Positions 17,630-26,068 of a stretch of 64,000 nt of DNA are shown here, piece by piece; position 1 is the first letter of the stretch, and each line of letters starts with the position of its first letter. Made by a program: the position numbers and the translations under genes. The DNA comes from Pelomonas sp. SE-A7 (lineage in GTDB: Bacteria; Pseudomonadota; Gammaproteobacteria; Burkholderiales; Burkholderiaceae_C), in NCBI RefSeq assembly GCF_030345705.1, contig NZ_JAUASW010000001.1, positions 3,034,711 through 3,098,710 on the forward strand, given 5' to 3'. Under the pieces are notes generated by a model. That model was not told the DNA's origin. It ran no database searches and saw only the letters and a list, made by a program, of their open reading frames with translations.

Positions 17630-19225
17630 TCAATCGCCGCTCATGCCCTGGTGATGGCTGAGAAAGATCTGGCCGCGGAACCATTGTTCCCAGCCGCCGG
17701 CCCGCAAGCGATCCAGCACCGGGCCCTTGACCTCGGAAAGATCCAGCCGCACCTGCTGGCGCTCCAGCGACCCCTGCAGCTCGCGCAAGGCCTCGAGGCC
17801 CGAGAAGTCGATGGCATTGACCGGCGACATCAGCAGCACGATGCGGCGCGTGCCGGGATGGTGGTCCAGGTGGACCTGCACCACGTCGGCCAGGCTGCGG
17901 GCGTTGGTGAAGACCAGGCTCTCGTCGATGCGCAGGCCCAGCACATCGGCCCGGCATTCCACCTGATGGCGGTCCACGTTGCGGTAGTGCTCGGTGCCCG
18001 GCACCCGGCCTATCAGGGCCACATGAGGCCGCGCCGTGCGCTGCAGCAGCAGGGCGATGGAGCCGGCAACGCCCAGGGCCAACGCGGCCGACAGGCCAAG
18101 GGCCAGCACGGCGATCGTGACCAGGCCCATCAGCAAGGCCTCGGGCCGCGAAAAGCGCCAGGCCTCCAGATAGGGCTGCAGGCGCAGGCCTGACAGCACG
18201 GCCACCAGGATGGTGGCGGCCAGCACCGCCTTGGGCAGCCAGGCCAGCGGCTCGGCCAGCAACCAGGCCGCCAGGCCCATCAACAGGGCGACGAAGACGC
18301 CCGTCATGCGGCTGCGGCTGCCAGCGTCATGCATCAGGACGCTGCGCGAGAAGCTGCTGGCGACCGGCATGGCGCCGCAGCAACCGGCCACCACATTGGC
18401 CGCCCCCAGGCCCAGCAGCTCGCGCCGGGCATCGACCCGCTCGCCGCGCCGGCGCGCCAGCGACTCGGCCACGACCAGGCTGGACACATAGGCCATCAGG
18501 CCCAGCAGCAGCGCATGCGGCAGCAGGGCGCGCCAGATCTCGGCCTCCAGCCGCGGCAGGGAGAACTGCAGCGACAAGGGCGGCAGCGCGCCGACGAGGC
18601 TCACGCCGTGACCCTGGGCCTGCAAGCCCCAGGCAAGTGCGAGCGACAGCAGCAGCACCGCCAGTGGCGCGAAGCGGCCCGGCTGTCCCTTGAGAAAACG
18701 TCGGGCCAGGAACAGCAAGCTCACGGCACCCAGGCCGAAGGCCGCGGTGGCCGGCTGGATCTCCCAACGACCTGACGGACCCAGCAACGGCGGCAGCTGA
18801 GACAGCGCGATCGACAGCGTGGCGCCAGCCTCGAAGCCCTGCAGCACCGGCACGCTGAGCAGCGAGGCCAGGGCGTCCAGGCGCAGCAGCGCCGCGAGCA
18901 GCATGACCAGGCCGACTTCGACGGCCAGCACCAAGGCGCCCTCGGCCGGCGACACGCCGGCCGGCAGCGCCGCCAGCGCCTGCGAAATCATCAGGGCCAG
19001 CACGGCGACCGGACCAATCCCCAGCACCGGGCTGGAGCCGAGCAGGGCATAGGCCAGCAGCGGCAGCAGGCTCGCATAGAGCCCGACCTGGGCCGGCAGT
19101 CCGGCCAGCAAGGCATAGGCCAGGCTTTGCGGAATCAGCAGCACGCTGACGACCAGGGCGGCGCTGAAGTCCTCGCGCAACAGCCGGCGCGGATAGTCGC
19201 GCCAGGATTCGAGCGCTGCCGCCAT
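17630..19225 (-). CDS. SulP family inorganic anion transporter with STAS domain
   Basis: This 531-aa protein has ten or more hydrophobic helices between about 20 and 400. It includes the SulP signature region LIPQSLAYALLAGLPAQVGLYAS near the N-terminus, split across helices. A cytoplasmic STAS domain (about 425-525) contains VNAIDFSGLEALREL. SulP carriers move sulfate, bicarbonate or dicarboxylates. The start ATG overlaps the stop of the upstream GGDEF gene (TGATG), so it is translationally coupled to two diguanylate-cyclase genes. That pairing suggests the carrier, or its STAS domain, takes part in a c-di-GMP-linked response. Confidence 0.88.
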   Translation of the reverse strand: MAAALESWRDYPRRLLREDFSAALVVSVLLIPQSLAYALLAGLPAQVGLYASLLPLLAYALLGSSPVLGIGPVAVLALMISQALAALPAGVSPAEGALVLAVEVGLVMLLAALLRLDALASLLSVPVLQGFEAGATLSIALSQLPPLLGPSGRWEIQPATAAFGLGAVSLLFLARRFLKGQPGRFAPLAVLLLSLALAWGLQAQGHGVSLVGALPPLSLQFSLPRLEAEIWRALLPHALLLGLMAYVSSLVVAESLARRRGERVDARRELLGLGAANVVAGCCGAMPVASSFSRSVLMHDAGSRSRMTGVFVALLMGLAAWLLAEPLAWLPKAVLAATILVAVLSGLRLQPYLEAWRFSRPEALLMGLVTIAVLALGLSAALALGVAGSIALLLQRTARPHVALIGRVPGTEHYRNVDRHQVECRADVLGLRIDESLVFTNARSLADVVQVHLDHHPGTRRIVLLMSPVNAIDFSGLEALRELQGSLERQQVRLDLSEVKGPVLDRLRAGGWEQWFRGQIFLSHHQGMSGD

Positions 19226-21237
19226 CAGGCCTCGCGCTGCGGGCCGAGGATCTGCTGCAGGCTGACCCGCTGCGAGGAGCAGGCCGCGTCGAAGTCGGCC
19301 TCGATCTGCAGCAGGGCGTCGGTGTCCTTGGCATCGACGGTGGCAATGCCCATGGCGCGGTTGCGGCCCTGGGACTTGGCGGTGTACAGCGCCATGTCGG
19401 CCCAGTTGACCGCCTGTTCCCAGTGCAGGGCCAGGCGCATCGGTGGCAGCGGGAAATGGGCGAAGCCAATGGAGACGGTGATGCTCAGCGGCCCGTCCTC
19501 GGTCTGCACCGGCGCATTGCCGACGCTGAACAGGATGCGCTCGGCCAGGCCATGCAACTGCGACTGGGCCACGCCCGGCGCGAACACCAGGAATTCCTCA
19601 CCGCCCCAGCGCACCACCAGGTCCTGCTGGCGCACCGCGTGGGAGATGCGGCGGGCCACCTCGCAGATCACGATGTCGCCGGCCGCATGGCCGTGGCGGT
19701 CGTTGACATGCTTGAAGTGGTCGATGTCGATCATCAGCAACGCGCCGTCGAACTGATCGGCGGCCCGCTGCTCCATCACGGCCAGGAAATGGCGGCGGTT
19801 GGCCAGCTCGGTGAGCGGGTCGCGCTCGCTCTGGGCGCGCAGCAGCACCTCGTTGGCCTTGAGCTTCTTGTTGGCCAGTTGAACGCGGCGCACCATCACG
19901 CCGCCCAGCACCACCAGCAGACCCAGCAGCACACCGACGGCGATGCCGACCTGCTGGGCCAGGCGGCTGTTGGCCAGCTCCTGGTCCTTGATGCTGCGAT
20001 CACGCTGTGCCAGCTGGAGGTCGCGCTGGCCACGCGCGCTGTCGTACTTGATGCGCAGCGCCTCCAGCGCCGCATCCTGGGAACGCTCATTGACCTTGAC
20101 GGTCAGCGCGCGCTCCTCGTGGTACATCGCAATCGACTCCCGCGCCAGGCCGGCCTCGGCCAGCGCCTCGCCAAGCTCACGCAGCTGGCGCACCCGCACC
20201 ACCGGCCGCTGGCCGCCCTGGCGGAGCTGGTCGGCCACGGCGATCTCGCGCCTTGCGGCGTCGAACTGGCGCAGCCTCAGCAGGGCGATGGCCATGTTGT
20301 GGTGCAGCACGCTCTCGCGGTCGCGGTCCTTGAAACGCTGCATCACCGGCAGGGCCTTGCGGGCCAGCTCCAGCGCCCGCGCCGGCTCGCCGCGATGCAT
20401 GTAGTAGTCGGCCAGATTGGATTGGGCCCGCGCCACGGCGCGGACCGCGCCCGACTGCTGGGCAATCTCCAGGCCGCGCAGCTGGAACTGCAGCTGGGCC
20501 TGCTTGTTGCCGCCGCGGCCGGCGACCACGGCCTGCGTGGTCATGGCCGTGTACATACGCGCCGAATCACCCTCGGCCGCCGCCATCATCTGCTCCAGCC
20601 AGCGCTGGACCTCGTCGGGCTGCTCGGCCACCTGGGCCAGCAGGGCGAGGTCGGAGGCCGAATTCACGACCAGCAGGTTGTCACGCGCCGCCTGGGCCAG
20701 CAGCAGTCCGCGCTGGGCCAGGGCCAGGGCGGCCGGGTAGGCTCCATCGTCCCGCTGAGCATGCTGCAGGCTGCGCATGGCCAGCCAGAGGGCCCGCGCG
20801 TCGCAGTGGCCGCTCTCGATGGCCGCGCGCTCGCCGCCGCGGGGGCAGGTCTTGTCCAGCAGGGTCACGGCCTTGCCGGCATTGGCCAGCGCCGCCGCGT
20901 CGTCGCCGCGGCGCTCGGCCAGCAGCGAGCGCAGCAGCTGCAGCCGGCCTTCCTGCCCGGCCCGGCCGGCCAGCTGCTTGATCAGGGCCTCGGCCGCTTC
21001 AAGCCGGCCCACGTCGATCAGGATCCTGGCGCGCGAGAAGTCAACGGCGGACTGCAGGCCGGCTGCCACATGCAGCTCACCCAGCTTGGCCAGCGCCGCG
21101 TCCGGGTCCTGGCTCCCTTCGGCTTCCAGCTGCGCCAGCTGGGTCTCGAGTTCCAGCTTGGGCGAACCCGCCGGCACCTGGGCCCAGGCCGAGCCCAACG
21201 CCAGCAGCAGGGGCAGGAGCAGATGACTGCGCTTCAT
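19225..21237 (-). CDS. TPR-containing diguanylate cyclase (GGDEF) with signal peptide
   Basis: The 670-aa protein has a signal peptide (MKRSHLLLPLLLALGSAWA), a periplasmic TPR-like helical region (about 30-400), a membrane helix (about 425-447) and a C-terminal GGDEF domain. The catalytic motif reads GGEEF near residue 544, preceded by LMIDIDHFKHVNDRHGHAAGD with the metal and substrate residues intact, so it should make c-di-GMP. Its ATG overlaps the stop of the upstream paralogous gene by four bases (ATGA), and its stop overlaps the SulP start. No inhibitory RxxD site was seen immediately before GGEEF. Confidence 0.9.
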   Translation of the reverse strand: MKRSHLLLPLLLALGSAWAQVPAGSPKLELETQLAQLEAEGSQDPDAALAKLGELHVAAGLQSAVDFSRARILIDVGRLEAAEALIKQLAGRAGQEGRLQLLRSLLAERRGDDAAALANAGKAVTLLDKTCPRGGERAAIESGHCDARALWLAMRSLQHAQRDDGAYPAALALAQRGLLLAQAARDNLLVVNSASDLALLAQVAEQPDEVQRWLEQMMAAAEGDSARMYTAMTTQAVVAGRGGNKQAQLQFQLRGLEIAQQSGAVRAVARAQSNLADYYMHRGEPARALELARKALPVMQRFKDRDRESVLHHNMAIALLRLRQFDAARREIAVADQLRQGGQRPVVRVRQLRELGEALAEAGLARESIAMYHEERALTVKVNERSQDAALEALRIKYDSARGQRDLQLAQRDRSIKDQELANSRLAQQVGIAVGVLLGLLVVLGGVMVRRVQLANKKLKANEVLLRAQSERDPLTELANRRHFLAVMEQRAADQFDGALLMIDIDHFKHVNDRHGHAAGDIVICEVARRISHAVRQQDLVVRWGGEEFLVFAPGVAQSQLHGLAERILFSVGNAPVQTEDGPLSITVSIGFAHFPLPPMRLALHWEQAVNWADMALYTAKSQGRNRAMGIATVDAKDTDALLQIEADFDAACSSQRVSLQQILGPQREA

Positions 21238-23336
21238 TGGCGGCTCTCCGCTGCCGGGCCTTGCAAGCCGGACAGGCCGACCTGGCCTTCATGCCAGGCC
21301 GCTTCCATGCGGGTGCTGACCGCCTGCAGACCGGCTTCGTCGGCGACATCAATTCGTTCGATGCCGTAGGCGCGATTGCGACCATGGGCCTTGGCCATGT
21401 ACATCACGGTGTCCACCAGATCGATGGCGCGCTCCCAGTCCACCGCCAGTTCATTGGGCAGCAGCGGGAAGCTGCCGTAGCCTATCGAGGCAGTCACCGG
21501 CACACGCAGGCTGCCGTGCATGATGGCCGGCTGGGCGATCAGGTCCAGCAGGCGCTGGGCCAGGTGCTGGGCCGTGGCCGCATCGCGGGTCTCGACCACG
21601 ATCAGGAATTCCTCGCCGCCCCAGCGCACCACCAGGTCGTCCTCGCGCAGCGCCGCACGCAGCCGTCGCGCCACCTCGATCAGCACCGAGTCGCCGGCCG
21701 CATGGCCATGCTGGTCGTTGATGCGCTTGAAATGGTCGATGTCGATCAGGAACACGGTGCCGGTCAGCCCACCCTTGGCGGCCAGCCGCTTGATGGCGGC
21801 CTGGAAATGGCGGCGGTTGGCCAGTCCGGTGAGCGGGTCGCGCTCGCTCTGCACCTTGAGCTTCTCGTTGCTGGTGGCCAGCGCCTGGTTGGTACGACGA
21901 ATGCGCTGGTAGGCCAGGCCCAGCAGCACGGCCGACAGCACGATGCAGCCCCCCAGCGCCGCCCACAGCTTGAGCTGCAGCTCGCGGGCGCGGATCTGCT
22001 CGCTCTTGAGGCTGTTGTCGCGGTTGATCAGCTCCATTTCCCTGGCACGCTGCTCCGCGTCGTAGCGCTCCTGCTGTTCCAGCACGGTCTTGCGGGCGTC
22101 GTCGCGCAGCACCCGGTCGCTGAGCTCGCGGTAGCGGTGGTAGGCATCGATGGCCCCGGCCAGGTCCCCGGCCTTTTCCAGGTACTGTCCCAGCTCCAGC
22201 CAGCCATCGGCGGCGATGGTGATGGCACCCTGCTGCTCGTCCATGGTGATGGATTGCCGCACCTCGGCCTTGCCTTCCTCGATGCGCTTGAGCGCGATCT
22301 TGGCGATGCCGCTGTTGTGCAGCGAGACCGATTCGGCGCTGTGGTTGCGAGCCTCGCGCGCCATCTTGAGCGCCTGCGTGGCCAGCTCCAGTGCCCGCGG
22401 GTACTGGCCCTGGCGCAGGTGGAAGTCCGCCAGGTTGCCGAGGTTCAGGGCCATCACGCTGGGCGCGCCGGCCTGGGTCGACAGCTCCAACGCCTTCTCG
22501 AAGGACTGGCGCGCGCCGGCCAGGTCGTTCAGGTTGGTGAAGACTATGGCCCGGGCGGTCTGGACCTGGTTCTGGGTCATCAGGTCGGAATCGCTGTCAG
22601 CGATGCGCACCGCCTCTTCTATGGTCTGCTTGCCGCGCTCCGGTTGCTGAGAGCGCATGTAGACATTGGCCAGGTCGGCCAGGACCAGGGCCTTGCGCCA
22701 GCCCTCGCCGCTGGCCTCGGCCAGCTTGAGGGCCCGGTCGACCGCCACGATGCTGGCGTCCAGGTTGCCGGCGTCGCCCTCGACGAAGGAGCGGGTCTGC
22801 TGGTAGCGAAGCTCCAGCGCGGGAGGCAGCGAGGCGACGGCAGCCGGACTGGCCTGGCGCAGCACCTTGACGGCCTCGCGCAGGTCGCCGCGTTCACGGT
22901 GCAGCCGAGCCCAGGCCGTTGCGGCCACGACCTTGGCAGCGGCCGCCGTCTTGGGATTGGGCCATTGCTCCAGCTCGGTGGCGATCTGCTCGATCAGGCC
23001 ACGCTCCAACGAGATGCCGGCCAGTTCGCCGCGCAGGCCCAGCAGGCGCAGCCTTTCGTCGCTGCCCGGGGCCATGTCGGCCTGGAGCTTCTGCAGCTCG
23101 GCCTGGAATTCGCGCGGACGCGCGCGAGCTTCGCGCTCGATGTGCTCGAGCCGCTGCTTCAGCTTGGAGGCCTGGACACCGCTGGCCGCGCTCACGGCGG
23201 CCGGCAGGTTCTGGTCAGCCGGCTGGCAGCCCAGCAACAGGGCGGCGCAAAGGCTGCCGAGCGCGAACGCCAGCGCCCGCGGCCTGGGCCGGCGGTCGGG
23301 GCGAGAGGTAGCGGTCGCGGTGAGGGCCATGCTCAT
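21234..23336 (-). CDS. TPR-containing diguanylate cyclase lipoprotein (GGDEF)
   Basis: I start the protein at ATG 23336 (or 23330), giving about 700 residues. A lipoprotein-type signal ends in CAALLLGC. TPR-like repeats occupy about 60-440, a membrane helix lies at about 462-482, and the GGDEF domain at the end carries GGEEF near residue 571 and FLIDIDHFKRINDQHGHAAGD. The layout is the same as its downstream neighbour, so the two are tandem paralogues that could sense different periplasmic ligands. It is the first gene of a three-gene coupled operon. An earlier ATG at 23432 would add 32 residues ahead of the signal and is unlikely. Confidence 0.88.
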   Translation of the reverse strand: MSMALTATATSRPDRRPRPRALAFALGSLCAALLLGCQPADQNLPAAVSAASGVQASKLKQRLEHIEREARARPREFQAELQKLQADMAPGSDERLRLLGLRGELAGISLERGLIEQIATELEQWPNPKTAAAAKVVAATAWARLHRERGDLREAVKVLRQASPAAVASLPPALELRYQQTRSFVEGDAGNLDASIVAVDRALKLAEASGEGWRKALVLADLANVYMRSQQPERGKQTIEEAVRIADSDSDLMTQNQVQTARAIVFTNLNDLAGARQSFEKALELSTQAGAPSVMALNLGNLADFHLRQGQYPRALELATQALKMAREARNHSAESVSLHNSGIAKIALKRIEEGKAEVRQSITMDEQQGAITIAADGWLELGQYLEKAGDLAGAIDAYHRYRELSDRVLRDDARKTVLEQQERYDAEQRAREMELINRDNSLKSEQIRARELQLKLWAALGGCIVLSAVLLGLAYQRIRRTNQALATSNEKLKVQSERDPLTGLANRRHFQAAIKRLAAKGGLTGTVFLIDIDHFKRINDQHGHAAGDSVLIEVARRLRAALREDDLVVRWGGEEFLIVVETRDAATAQHLAQRLLDLIAQPAIMHGSLRVPVTASIGYGSFPLLPNELAVDWERAIDLVDTVMYMAKAHGRNRAYGIERIDVADEAGLQAVSTRMEAAWHEGQVGLSGLQGPAAESRQ

Positions 23337-23468
23337 CGAACAGGGGGGCGGGCTGTGCGCGCCGAGCGCGCCACCGGCCGCCTGTCCAGCCGGGATCTTC
23401 AGTTGTTCTTGGGACAGGGTTGGTGCCTGCACCGAGTGTAGTGAAGCCCGGGCCCGCCCCGCCCCGGG

Positions 23469-24344
23469 CTATCCCCGAAGATGGCCGCATACCGCCTCCA
23501 GATGTGACATATGGTCGAGAACCCGGCGATGACCCAGGCCTTGACTTGAGATCAAGCGGGCCTGGGGCAGCGCCTGGGCCAACCGCCCGGCCAGCTCGAA
23601 AGGGGCAGCACGGTCCTGCTCGTCGTGGATCAGCAGCACCGGCAGGTGCAAGCGGCTGGCCAGCCAGCCGGGCTCGAACTGCTCCAGCGGCCCGTCGCTG
23701 AGCCGCTCCAGCCGGCGTCGCAGCTCCTGGCGGGTGGCGTCGCCCAGGCCGAAGGCATTGGAGAACCAGCCCAGCACCGTGGCCGGCGGCGCCGAGGTCG
23801 CCAGCAAGGCCAGGCGCTGGACCGGCAGGCCGCGGGCCGCCGCACTGAGCGCGGCCACCGCGCCCAGCGAATGCGCCACGATGGCATGCAGCGGACCCAG
23901 CTCAGCCACCACCGCAAACAGCGCGCGCCGCCACTGCGGCAGGTTGCTGGTCCAGCCGCCGCTGTGGCCATGGGCCGGCCAGTCCAGCAGTACCGGGTCG
24001 TAGCCTTCACGCCACAGGGCCTCGGCCAGCGCCAGCATCTGGGCCGAACGACCGCCCCAGCCATGGACCAGCAGCACCCGCGGCCGCGTGCCATCCGACT
24101 CGGCGTGGCGCCAACGCCGCAGCGAACGGCCGTCGAACTGCCAGTCCTCGCCCCGCCAGGGCGCCGGCAGGGCCCGTCGGCCGGCCCACTTCGGCGGCAG
24201 CGGTGTGGAGAACAGGCGCAGCGCCAGCGCGCCGCCGTAGCGCGGCCCCAGGCCCTGGGCCAGGCGCAGGCCCTGCCTCAGCAGCCGCGCCGCGAAACCA
24301 TCGGCGTAGAACAGGGCGGCGGGATTGGCAGTCGCCTGGCTCAT
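23469..24344 (-). CDS. Alpha/beta hydrolase
   Basis: The 291-aa product starts at ATG 24344, overlapping the stop of the 40-aa gene before it (TGATG). It has the alpha/beta hydrolase core: LLVHGWGGRS oxyanion strand near residue 93, nucleophile Ser in VAHSLGAVAAL, Asp in HDEQDRAAPF and His in GLGHRRVLD. Such enzymes cleave esters or related bonds; the substrate is unknown. The gene lies in the operon preceded by a TetR-type operator, which suggests ligand-inducible expression. Confidence 0.85.
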   Translation of the reverse strand: MSQATANPAALFYADGFAARLLRQGLRLAQGLGPRYGGALALRLFSTPLPPKWAGRRALPAPWRGEDWQFDGRSLRRWRHAESDGTRPRVLLVHGWGGRSAQMLALAEALWREGYDPVLLDWPAHGHSGGWTSNLPQWRRALFAVVAELGPLHAIVAHSLGAVAALSAAARGLPVQRLALLATSAPPATVLGWFSNAFGLGDATRQELRRRLERLSDGPLEQFEPGWLASRLHLPVLLIHDEQDRAAPFELAGRLAQALPQARLISSQGLGHRRVLDHMSHLEAVCGHLRG

Positions 24345-24466
24345 CACAGCTCCTCCAGAGAAAAGTCGTGGTTGCTGCTCGGCAGCGACTGCCAGAGCCG
24401 GCGCAGCGAGCCGAAGGCCCGGGCCAGGGTGAGGATCAGGACCAGGGACAACAGAGGAATCAGCAT
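24344..24466 (-). CDS. Small single-pass membrane protein, 40 aa, coupled to the hydrolase
   Basis: The frame starts at ATG 24466 after an excellent ribosome site (AAGGAGG on the minus strand, 24470-24476). It encodes a hydrophobic helix MLIPLLSLVLILTLARAF followed by a polar tail ending FSLEEL. Its TGA overlaps the ATG of the hydrolase, so the two are translationally coupled. The product may tether or recruit the hydrolase to the membrane; this is inference. It is too short for usual gene finders. Confidence 0.7.
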   Translation of the reverse strand: MLIPLLSLVLILTLARAFGSLRRLWQSLPSSNHDFSLEEL

Positions 24467-24487
24467 GGCAGCCTCCTTGTGGCTTTG

Positions 24488-24501
24488 CGCACGACCGTGC
24501 G
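24488..24501 (-). promoter_or_regulatory. TetR-type operator upstream of the 40-aa gene and hydrolase
   Basis: CGCACG at 24488-24493 and CGTGCG at 24496-24501 form a perfect inverted repeat around two bases. It lies about 20 bases ahead of the 40-aa gene's start, where it would cover the promoter. The same core occurs before the tetR gene at 25166-25177. Confidence 0.7.
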
Positions 24502-24543
24502 AAGTTGGTTGTGCAAGAACGCGCTGCGGGTCTTCATGGGACC

Positions 24544-25149
24544 TCAGGCGCGGTAGTGGGACAGCAGGTGACGGTAGGCGGTCAGGCCGCGCTTGGCCGT
24601 CTCGGGATTGCGCAGGAAACGGGCCTCGCGCAGCAGGCCGGTGAACAGGGCGTCGAGCTCGAAGATCAGCTGCTCGGCGTCGGCATCGGGCTTGAGATGG
24701 CCGCAGTCCTTGGCCTGCAGCAGGCTGCGGCGCAGCATGCCGCGCCAGCGCTGCACGCCCTCCAGCAGCAGCTCGCGCAGCGGGCTGTCGCGGTCGTCGA
24801 ACTCGAAGGCGCCGGCCACATAGAGACAGGAGCCCCGCGAGCCCTGGCGGCAGATGCGCTCCAGCCAGCCCTGGATCATGGCGTCCAGCCGCGGCAGGCC
24901 GCGCGGTTCGCGCAGCGCCGGCAGGATCACGTCCTGCTGCATGCGACGGTCGAACTCTTCCAGCACCGCACGTTGCAAGGCCTCGCGCGAGCCGATGCGC
25001 GAGAACACGCCGCTCTTGGACAGGTTCAGCTTCTTGGCGACCTCGCCAATGCTGAGGCTGTCCAGGCCGTCCAGCGCGGCCATCTCCAGCGCGGCATCGA
25101 CGATGGCGCTCTGGGTCAATTCGCTGCGTTCGGTCTTGGCGGCTTCCAT
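24544..25149 (-). CDS. TetR/AcrR family transcriptional regulator
   Basis: This 201-aa protein has an N-terminal TetR helix-turn-helix (about 10-57: IVDAALEMAALDGLDSLSIG, then VAKKLNLSKSGVFSRIGSR) and an all-helical ligand/dimer domain. The C-terminal region resembles TetR_C domains described for YcdC/RutR-like repressors. It is transcribed in the same direction as the 40-aa gene and hydrolase that follow, with a matching palindrome ahead of both units. I infer that it represses both itself and the operon until a small, probably hydrophobic, ligand binds. Confidence 0.9.
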   Translation of the reverse strand: MEAAKTERSELTQSAIVDAALEMAALDGLDSLSIGEVAKKLNLSKSGVFSRIGSREALQRAVLEEFDRRMQQDVILPALREPRGLPRLDAMIQGWLERICRQGSRGSCLYVAGAFEFDDRDSPLRELLLEGVQRWRGMLRRSLLQAKDCGHLKPDADAEQLIFELDALFTGLLREARFLRNPETAKRGLTAYRHLLSHYRA

Positions 25150-25165
25150 GATGGCCGCGAATTTA

Positions 25166-25177
25166 GCACGACCGTGC
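25166..25177 (-). promoter_or_regulatory. TetR-type operator upstream of tetR
   Basis: GCACG (25166-25170) and CGTGC (25173-25177) flank AC and lie 16 bases before the tetR start. The core is identical to the site at 24488-24501, which supports autoregulation plus control of the downstream operon. Confidence 0.7.
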
Positions 25178-25200
25178 GAACTTGCAAGCCCCAGCCGAAA

Positions 25201-25425
25201 TCAGGGGGATTCGTCGCCGCCATCGACGTCGTCGGCCTTGGGCGGCCGGCCGCGCCGGGCGGGGTTCAGCTCCGGCTTGATGCCGCGCCGGGCCAGGGCC
25301 TCGCGCAACAGGTACTCGATCTGGGCATTGGCCGAGCGCAGCTCCTGGGCGGCCAGGCGCTCGACCTCGGCCCACAGGGCCGGGTCCAGGCGCAGCGCAA
25401 AGCTCTTCTTGTCGGGACTGGCCAT
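25201..25425 (-). CDS. Arc-type ribbon-helix-helix DNA-binding protein
   Basis: This 74-aa protein has a ribbon-helix-helix domain at about 5-48: KKSFALRLDPALWAEVERLA with the beta strand FALRL, then NAQIEYLLREAL. The tail is polar and acidic (GRPPKADDVDGGDESP). Such dimers bind tandem operator boxes and usually repress their own operon. It is the last gene of a three-gene unit with an SPFH protein, and tandem GTGATATC boxes lie ahead of that unit. No toxin partner is present, so I favour an operon repressor over an antitoxin. Confidence 0.82.
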   Translation of the reverse strand: MASPDKKSFALRLDPALWAEVERLAAQELRSANAQIEYLLREALARRGIKPELNPARRGRPPKADDVDGGDESP

Positions 25426-25437
25426 GGTGGCAAACCT

Positions 25438-26052
25438 TCAGCGGGCCGGCACGGCGATGCGCGGTGCCAGGGCCTGGATCAGGCGCTGCGGCTCCTGGCT
25501 GCCCAGGCGCAGGCGGCGGCCGCTGCGCAGGGTCAGGCTCACGGCCTCGAAACCATGGGAGTTGTAGAGCATGCCCTGGCTGGTGAAGCGGATGCCCCAG
25601 CCTTCCAGCCAGCCGCTGCGAGCCGGCTCGGCTGCCACGATGTCGTCCAGGTCCAGGCGCCAGCGCGGCCAGCCCAGCCACCCGAAGCGCCAGCACAGGC
25701 TGTTGCCCCGCACCTCGGTCACCAGGCGACCGACCAGCAGCAACGGTACGAGCAGCAGGGCGCCGACGATCTGCACCTGGCTTGGCGCCTGCGTAGACAG
25801 CGCCACGGCCAGCAGAGCCAGCGCGGCCAGCGGCATCACCATCAGCAGGGCCCACATGGGCTGGACTTCGCGCCAGACCAGCTCGTCGCTGCGTGAGACA
25901 TCGAAGCGCCGCGCCTCCGTGGCCACCGGCACGGCCGGCGGCCGGTTGCGGTAGCGGATCAGCACGATGGCGCCGGCCGCCACGCCCAGGGCCAGCCCCA
26001 GGCCGATGGCAGCGGCCAGGCCCGGCCGGGCCAGAAATTCAGTCCAAGGCAT
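25438..26052 (-). CDS. Membrane protein of unknown function in the SPFH operon
   Basis: The 204-aa product starts at ATG 26052, 16 bases after the SPFH gene. It has one helix at about 13-34 and two more at about 68-108, followed by a soluble domain with CWRFGWLGWPRWRLDLDDI and ending in a basic region. The central part resembles PH-like/bPH membrane domains (strand followed by LDDIV-type turn), though this is weak. It is flanked by the SPFH protein and the ribbon-helix-helix regulator and is probably an accessory of the SPFH assembly. Confidence 0.7.
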   Translation of the reverse strand: MPWTEFLARPGLAAAIGLGLALGVAAGAIVLIRYRNRPPAVPVATEARRFDVSRSDELVWREVQPMWALLMVMPLAALALLAVALSTQAPSQVQIVGALLLVPLLLVGRLVTEVRGNSLCWRFGWLGWPRWRLDLDDIVAAEPARSGWLEGWGIRFTSQGMLYNSHGFEAVSLTLRSGRRLRLGSQEPQRLIQALAPRIAVPAR

Positions 26053-26068
26053 GACCTGACCCTCCCGC

